Origin: Actinobacillus succinogenes 130Z | Lineage (GTDB): Bacteria; Pseudomonadota; Gammaproteobacteria; Enterobacterales; Pasteurellaceae | Assembly (NCBI RefSeq): GCF_000017245.1 | Contig: NC_009655.1 | Location: 744,001-808,000, forward strand | Length of the DNA stretch: 64,000 nt | Direction: 5' to 3' | Translations under genes and position numbers: made by a program | Shown: piece by piece, positions 61,209 through 64,000 of the stretch | Layout of the letters: each line of letters starts with the position of its first letter | How positions within the stretch are numbered: the first letter of the stretch is position 1 | Notes under the pieces: model-generated | What the model was told of the DNA's origin: nothing | The model's input: only the letters and a program-made list of their open reading frames with translations | Databases searched by the model: none

Positions 61209-62257
61209 TGGCTTTAACCCGTATATTCCCCGAACAACTGGCCAGCTCGCTAAGTCAACGCTTAGCGAGCCTTTATTATTTGGTCGGGCAGGATCCGCTA
61301 TTGTTGACGGAAAGCCGGGATTTGATAATTAAAACCGCCACGGCGCAGGGCTTTGACGAGCGCCGGGAGGTGACGGTGGATAACGCCACGGATTGGATTG
61401 ATTTGCAGGAACGCTGTCAGTCACGGGGATTATTTTTTAACAAGCAAATCATCAGTTTAATTTTACCGGAAAATCTGACCGCACTTTTGCAGAAAAATCT
61501 GGCGGAATTCATGGCGGTGTTAAATGAAGACGTGTTGTTGATTGTGCAATTCGTCAGAATTTCCAAATTATTTGAGAAAAGTGAGTGGCATAAACGGGCG
61601 TTGAACTATGAGACGTCGATTGTACAGGTGAATTGCCAAACGCCGACGGCCGAACAGTTGCCGCGCTGGGCGGCGAATCGGGTAAAAGCCATGGGATTGA
61701 CTGTCGGGCAGGATGCACTGCAGTTATTGTGCTACAGTTATGAAAACAATCTGCTGGCAATGAAGCAGGCGTTAGAATTACTGGCGTTATTGCATTCGGA
61801 TAAAAAACTCACTTTTGAACGGGTACAGAAAGTGGCGGAACAATCTTCGACTTTCACGGCTTTCCAATGGATTGATGCCGTGTTAGCAGGTAAAGAAGCG
61901 CGCGCCAGACGGATTTTGAACGGTTTGCGGGCGGAGGATGTTCAACCGGTCGTGTTGTTGCGGACATTACAGCGCGAATTGATGACTTTATTGGAACTGT
62001 CCAAACCGACACAGCGTTTTAACGGCATTGATGAGCCGTTGCCGGTAGTTCAACTCCGTGAAGGATTCGATCGTCTTAAAGTCTGGCAAAACCGCCGAAA
62101 CCTTTATTTGCTGACCTTTCAACGCCTGACCTATCGCAAACTGTATCGAATCATCCAACAACTGGCGGATTTGGAACGCACCGCAAAACTGGATTTCGGC
62201 GCCGATATCTGGGATAGACTGGCGGATATTTCGGTGAAAATTGCATTGGGAAAATAA
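61208..62257 (+). CDS. holA: DNA polymerase III delta subunit
   Basis: Clamp-loader subunit that opens the beta clamp. The ATG at 61208 overlaps the lptE stop (TAATG) and gives 349 residues. The N-terminal motif LYYLVGQDPLLLTESRDLI and FTAFQWIDAVLAGKEARARRI shortened to FTAFQWIDAVLAG match HolA. leuS-lptE-holA order is as in E. coli. An uptake word (61479) encodes LTAL. Confidence 0.95.
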   Translation: MALTRIFPEQLASSLSQRLASLYYLVGQDPLLLTESRDLIIKTATAQGFDERREVTVDNATDWIDLQERCQSRGLFFNKQIISLILPENLTALLQKNLAEFMAVLNEDVLLIVQFVRISKLFEKSEWHKRALNYETSIVQVNCQTPTAEQLPRWAANRVKAMGLTVGQDALQLLCYSYENNLLAMKQALELLALLHSDKKLTFERVQKVAEQSSTFTAFQWIDAVLAGKEARARRILNGLRAEDVQPVVLLRTLQRELMTLLELSKPTQRFNGIDEPLPVVQLREGFDRLKVWQNRRNLYLLTFQRLTYRKLYRIIQQLADLERTAKLDFGADIWDRLADISVKIALGK

Positions 62258-62306
62258 TGACCGGTAAGTAAGTGCGCTATATATTTCCCTTACATTTAAC
62301 CCGCAG

Positions 62307-62334
62307 TTGAAATTTTCAAAAATTTTGATAAAAT
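62307..62334 (+). promoter_or_regulatory. Sigma-70 promoter of the riboswitch-symporter unit
   Basis: TTGAAA (62307-62312), 16-base spacer, TAAAAT (62329-62334). Transcription would begin near 62341, about 45 nt before the first aptamer. An uptake word begins at 62337. Confidence 0.55.
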
Positions 62335-62382
62335 CGACCGCACTTTTTATTGGTATATCAATAAAAAACTGTTCGGACGAAG

Positions 62383-62567
62383 GTAGCTGGAGAGTGAAGA
62401 ATCGACTTCACACCGAAGAAGCAAAATCTTTCAGGTGCGACATTTGTTGCGGGGACTGTTACTGGACGAACCCTTGGAGAGAGCCGTTCGCATTTTATGC
62501 GTGGACGCCGAAGGCGAAAAAGTGGTGACACTTGAAACGCTCAGGCAAAAGGACAGGGGCAAGAGAT
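62383..62567 (+). ncRNA. Tandem glycine riboswitch
   Basis: Two aptamers lie head to tail. The first has CTGGAGAG (62387), CACCGAAGAAGC (62411), TCAGGTGC (62431) and GGACTGTTACTGGAC (62453). The second has CTTGGAGAG (62473), GCCGAAGGCG (62507), CTCAGGCAAAAGGACAG (62540) and closes with CAAG pairing to CTTG at 62473. These are the conserved words of the gcvT-type glycine aptamer. It controls the downstream AGCS symporter; the linker between aptamers is short. Confidence 0.94.
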
Positions 62568-62602
62568 TCTATCACCTATCATTTTTATCTCTTCTGCCTT
62601 TG
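62561..62602 (+). promoter_or_regulatory. Expression-platform hairpin of the glycine riboswitch
   Basis: AAGAGAT (62561-62567) pairs with ATCTCTT (62587-62593) and a T-rich stretch follows. The left strand overlaps the 3' side of the second aptamer's closing stem (CAAG, 62560-62563), so the two structures exclude each other. This suggests glycine binding prevents a weak terminator and turns expression on; the terminator is not strong enough to be sure. Confidence 0.5.
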
Positions 62603-62629
62603 TATTTTTCAATTTTCAGGAATTTACAA

Positions 62630-63982
62630 ATGGAATCAATTTTATCTGCTATCGACTCCTTTATCTGGGGACCGCCTTTACTGATTTTGTTATCCGGTAC
62701 CGGTTTGTACCTCACGTTGAGATTAGGTTTTATTCAATTTCGTCATTTACCGCGGGCTTTTGTGTATATGTTTAAACGCGAAGGCGACGGGGCGGGCGAT
62801 GTTTCCGCTTTCGCCGCACTTTGTACCGCTTTATCCGCCACTATCGGAACGGGGAATATCGTCGGGGTGGCGACAGCGATTAAAGCGGGCGGACCGGGCG
62901 CTTTATTCTGGATGTGGCTGGTGGCATTGCTGGGAATGGCAACCAAATACGCAGAAGGCTTGCTGGCGGTGAAATATCGTGTACGCGATAAGAACGGTTT
63001 TATGGCGGGCGGACCGATGTATTATATCGAGAACGGATTAGGCATAAAATGGCTGGCGAAAATGTTTGCGATTTTTGGTGTTTTAGTGGCGTTCTTCGGC
63101 ATCGGAACTTTCCCGCAAATTAATGCGATTACTCATGCCATGCAGGATAGTTTTAATGTGCCCGTTGTAGTTTCGGCGGCGGTGATGACGGTCTTAGTGG
63201 CATTAATCATACTGGGCGGAGTGAAACGGATTGCTTCGGTATCGACTTTAATCGTACCGTTTATGGCCGTGCTGTATGTGGTTACTTCCGTGGTTATTCT
63301 GATTATCAATGCGGATAAAATACCGGCCGCTTTAGCGTTGGTTATCGAAAGCGCTTTTAATCCGGAAGCGGCATTAGGCGGTGCATTGGGAATTACCGTC
63401 ATGCGGGCTATTCAATCGGGGGTTGCGCGCGGGATCTTCTCTAACGAATCCGGTTTGGGGTCGGCGCCTATTGCGGCGGCGGCGGCGCATACCAAAGAAC
63501 CTGTACGTCAGGGGTTGATTTCTATGACGGGAACATTCCTGGACACCATCATTGTGTGCACTATGACCGGTTTGGTATTGGTTATTACGGGCGTGTGGAA
63601 TTCCGCAGCGGAAGGTGCGGCGGCAACGAATGCGGCATTCTCATTAGGATTGGGTACGCAGCTGGGGGCGACGGTTGTGACGGTAGGGCTGTTGTTCTTC
63701 GCTTTCACCACGATTTTAGGCTGGTGTTATTACGGTGAACGTTGTTTTGTGTATTTATTCGATATTCGCGGCATCAAAATCTATCGTTCTATCTTTATTT
63801 TATTAGTGGCTTGCGGTGCATTCCTGAAGCTGGATTTAATCTGGATCTTGGCGGATATTGTGAACGGTCTAATGGCGTTCCCGAATTTAATTGCGTTAAT
63901 CGGCTTGCGTAAAGTAATTGTGGAAGAAACCCGGGATTACTTCCGTCGTCTATCTCATGCCGATTTTGACGAAGAAGTCTAA
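62630..63982 (+). CDS. AGCS-family sodium:alanine/glycine symporter
   Basis: Inner-membrane secondary transporter of small neutral amino acids coupled to Na+. The ATG at 62630 (MESILSAIDSFIWGPP) follows CAGGA and gives 450 residues; the longer frame reads through the riboswitch and is rejected. Family motifs: ALSATIGTGNIVGVATAI, GGPGALFWMWLVALLGM, SNESGLGSAPIAAAAAH and TTILGWCYYGERC. The tandem glycine riboswitch just upstream makes glycine the likely relevant substrate. An uptake word begins 1 bp after the stop. Confidence 0.96.
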   Translation: MESILSAIDSFIWGPPLLILLSGTGLYLTLRLGFIQFRHLPRAFVYMFKREGDGAGDVSAFAALCTALSATIGTGNIVGVATAIKAGGPGALFWMWLVALLGMATKYAEGLLAVKYRVRDKNGFMAGGPMYYIENGLGIKWLAKMFAIFGVLVAFFGIGTFPQINAITHAMQDSFNVPVVVSAAVMTVLVALIILGGVKRIASVSTLIVPFMAVLYVVTSVVILIINADKIPAALALVIESAFNPEAALGGALGITVMRAIQSGVARGIFSNESGLGSAPIAAAAAHTKEPVRQGLISMTGTFLDTIIVCTMTGLVLVITGVWNSAAEGAAATNAAFSLGLGTQLGATVVTVGLLFFAFTTILGWCYYGERCFVYLFDIRGIKIYRSIFILLVACGAFLKLDLIWILADIVNGLMAFPNLIALIGLRKVIVEETRDYFRRLSHADFDEEV

Positions 63983-64000
63983 AAGTGCGGTCATAAAAAG

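Noticed and set aside
62435..62629. 65-residue N-terminal extension of the AGCS symporter
   Set aside because: This stretch is the glycine riboswitch; the family start and ribosome site are at 62630.

Overview
The window is chromosomal DNA from a member of the Pasteurellaceae. About 50 copies of the 9-bp Haemophilus-type DNA uptake word AAGTGCGGT / ACCGCACTT are visible, roughly one per 1.2-1.3 kb on both strands. The competence operon comABCDE is divergent from mrcA, and many gene orders are those of Haemophilus influenzae and relatives. The uptake word is the Haemophilus/Pasteurella/Aggregatibacter/Basfia type, not the Apl (ACAAGCGGT) type. A Basfia (Mannheimia) succiniciproducens-like organism is a reasonable guess but is inference.

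Layout. 0-2.4 kb: end of an acetyltransferase, luxS, purT. 2.4-7.3 kb (minus): pfkA and the type IV pilus/DNA-uptake operon comABCDE. 7.4-18.9 kb (plus): mrcA, rlmJ, rsfS, rlmH and the cell-shape/lipoate cluster mrdA-mrdB-rlpA-dacA-ybeD-lipB-lipA. 19-28.4 kb: formate-dependent nitrite reduction (nrfABCD), preceded by candidate CRP, NarP and FNR sites, then the haem-attachment genes (nrfE, a DsbE-like thioredoxin, nrfF, nrfG). An antisense tRNA-Thr(CGU) sits between nrfE and the thioredoxin gene. 28.4-34.3 kb: a stand-alone MetE-like enzyme, folA, the two-part exporter yjjP/yjjB, proB, fklB, psd. 34.4-36.5 kb: a Fur-box-controlled TonB-dependent receptor broken by one in-frame stop. 36.7-40.7 kb: the rpsU-dnaG-rpoD operon. 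40.8-44.9 kb (minus): rppH, a TauE/SafE permease, lgt, thyA, tadA, with a non-coding inverted-repeat element between thyA and tadA. 45-53.3 kb: purM, purN, pyrR, surA, rsmA, apaH, an HI_0552-family gene, then a secreted transglutaminase-like protein coupled to a MerT/MerP-like pair. 53.3-55.7 kb (minus): a MarR regulator, a GNAT acetyltransferase and an unrecognised 12-TM protein behind a 20+9+20 bp palindromic operator. 56-64 kb: an acyltransferase-3 protein, leuS, a lipoprotein, lptE, holA, and an AGCS amino-acid symporter under a tandem glycine riboswitch.

Most of the window is conserved housekeeping sequence; I see no prophage, CRISPR array, defence island or complete insertion sequence. 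The least explained parts are the MarR/GNAT/12-TM operon, the transglutaminase-MerT-MerP operon, the 464-bp inverted-repeat element, the gene-free 585-bp stretch with two DnaA boxes, and the stand-alone MetE-like enzyme. Opposed uptake words recur between genes and several form terminator-like hairpins. Uptake words also recur inside signal peptides. All assignments are from reading motifs; no database search was run.
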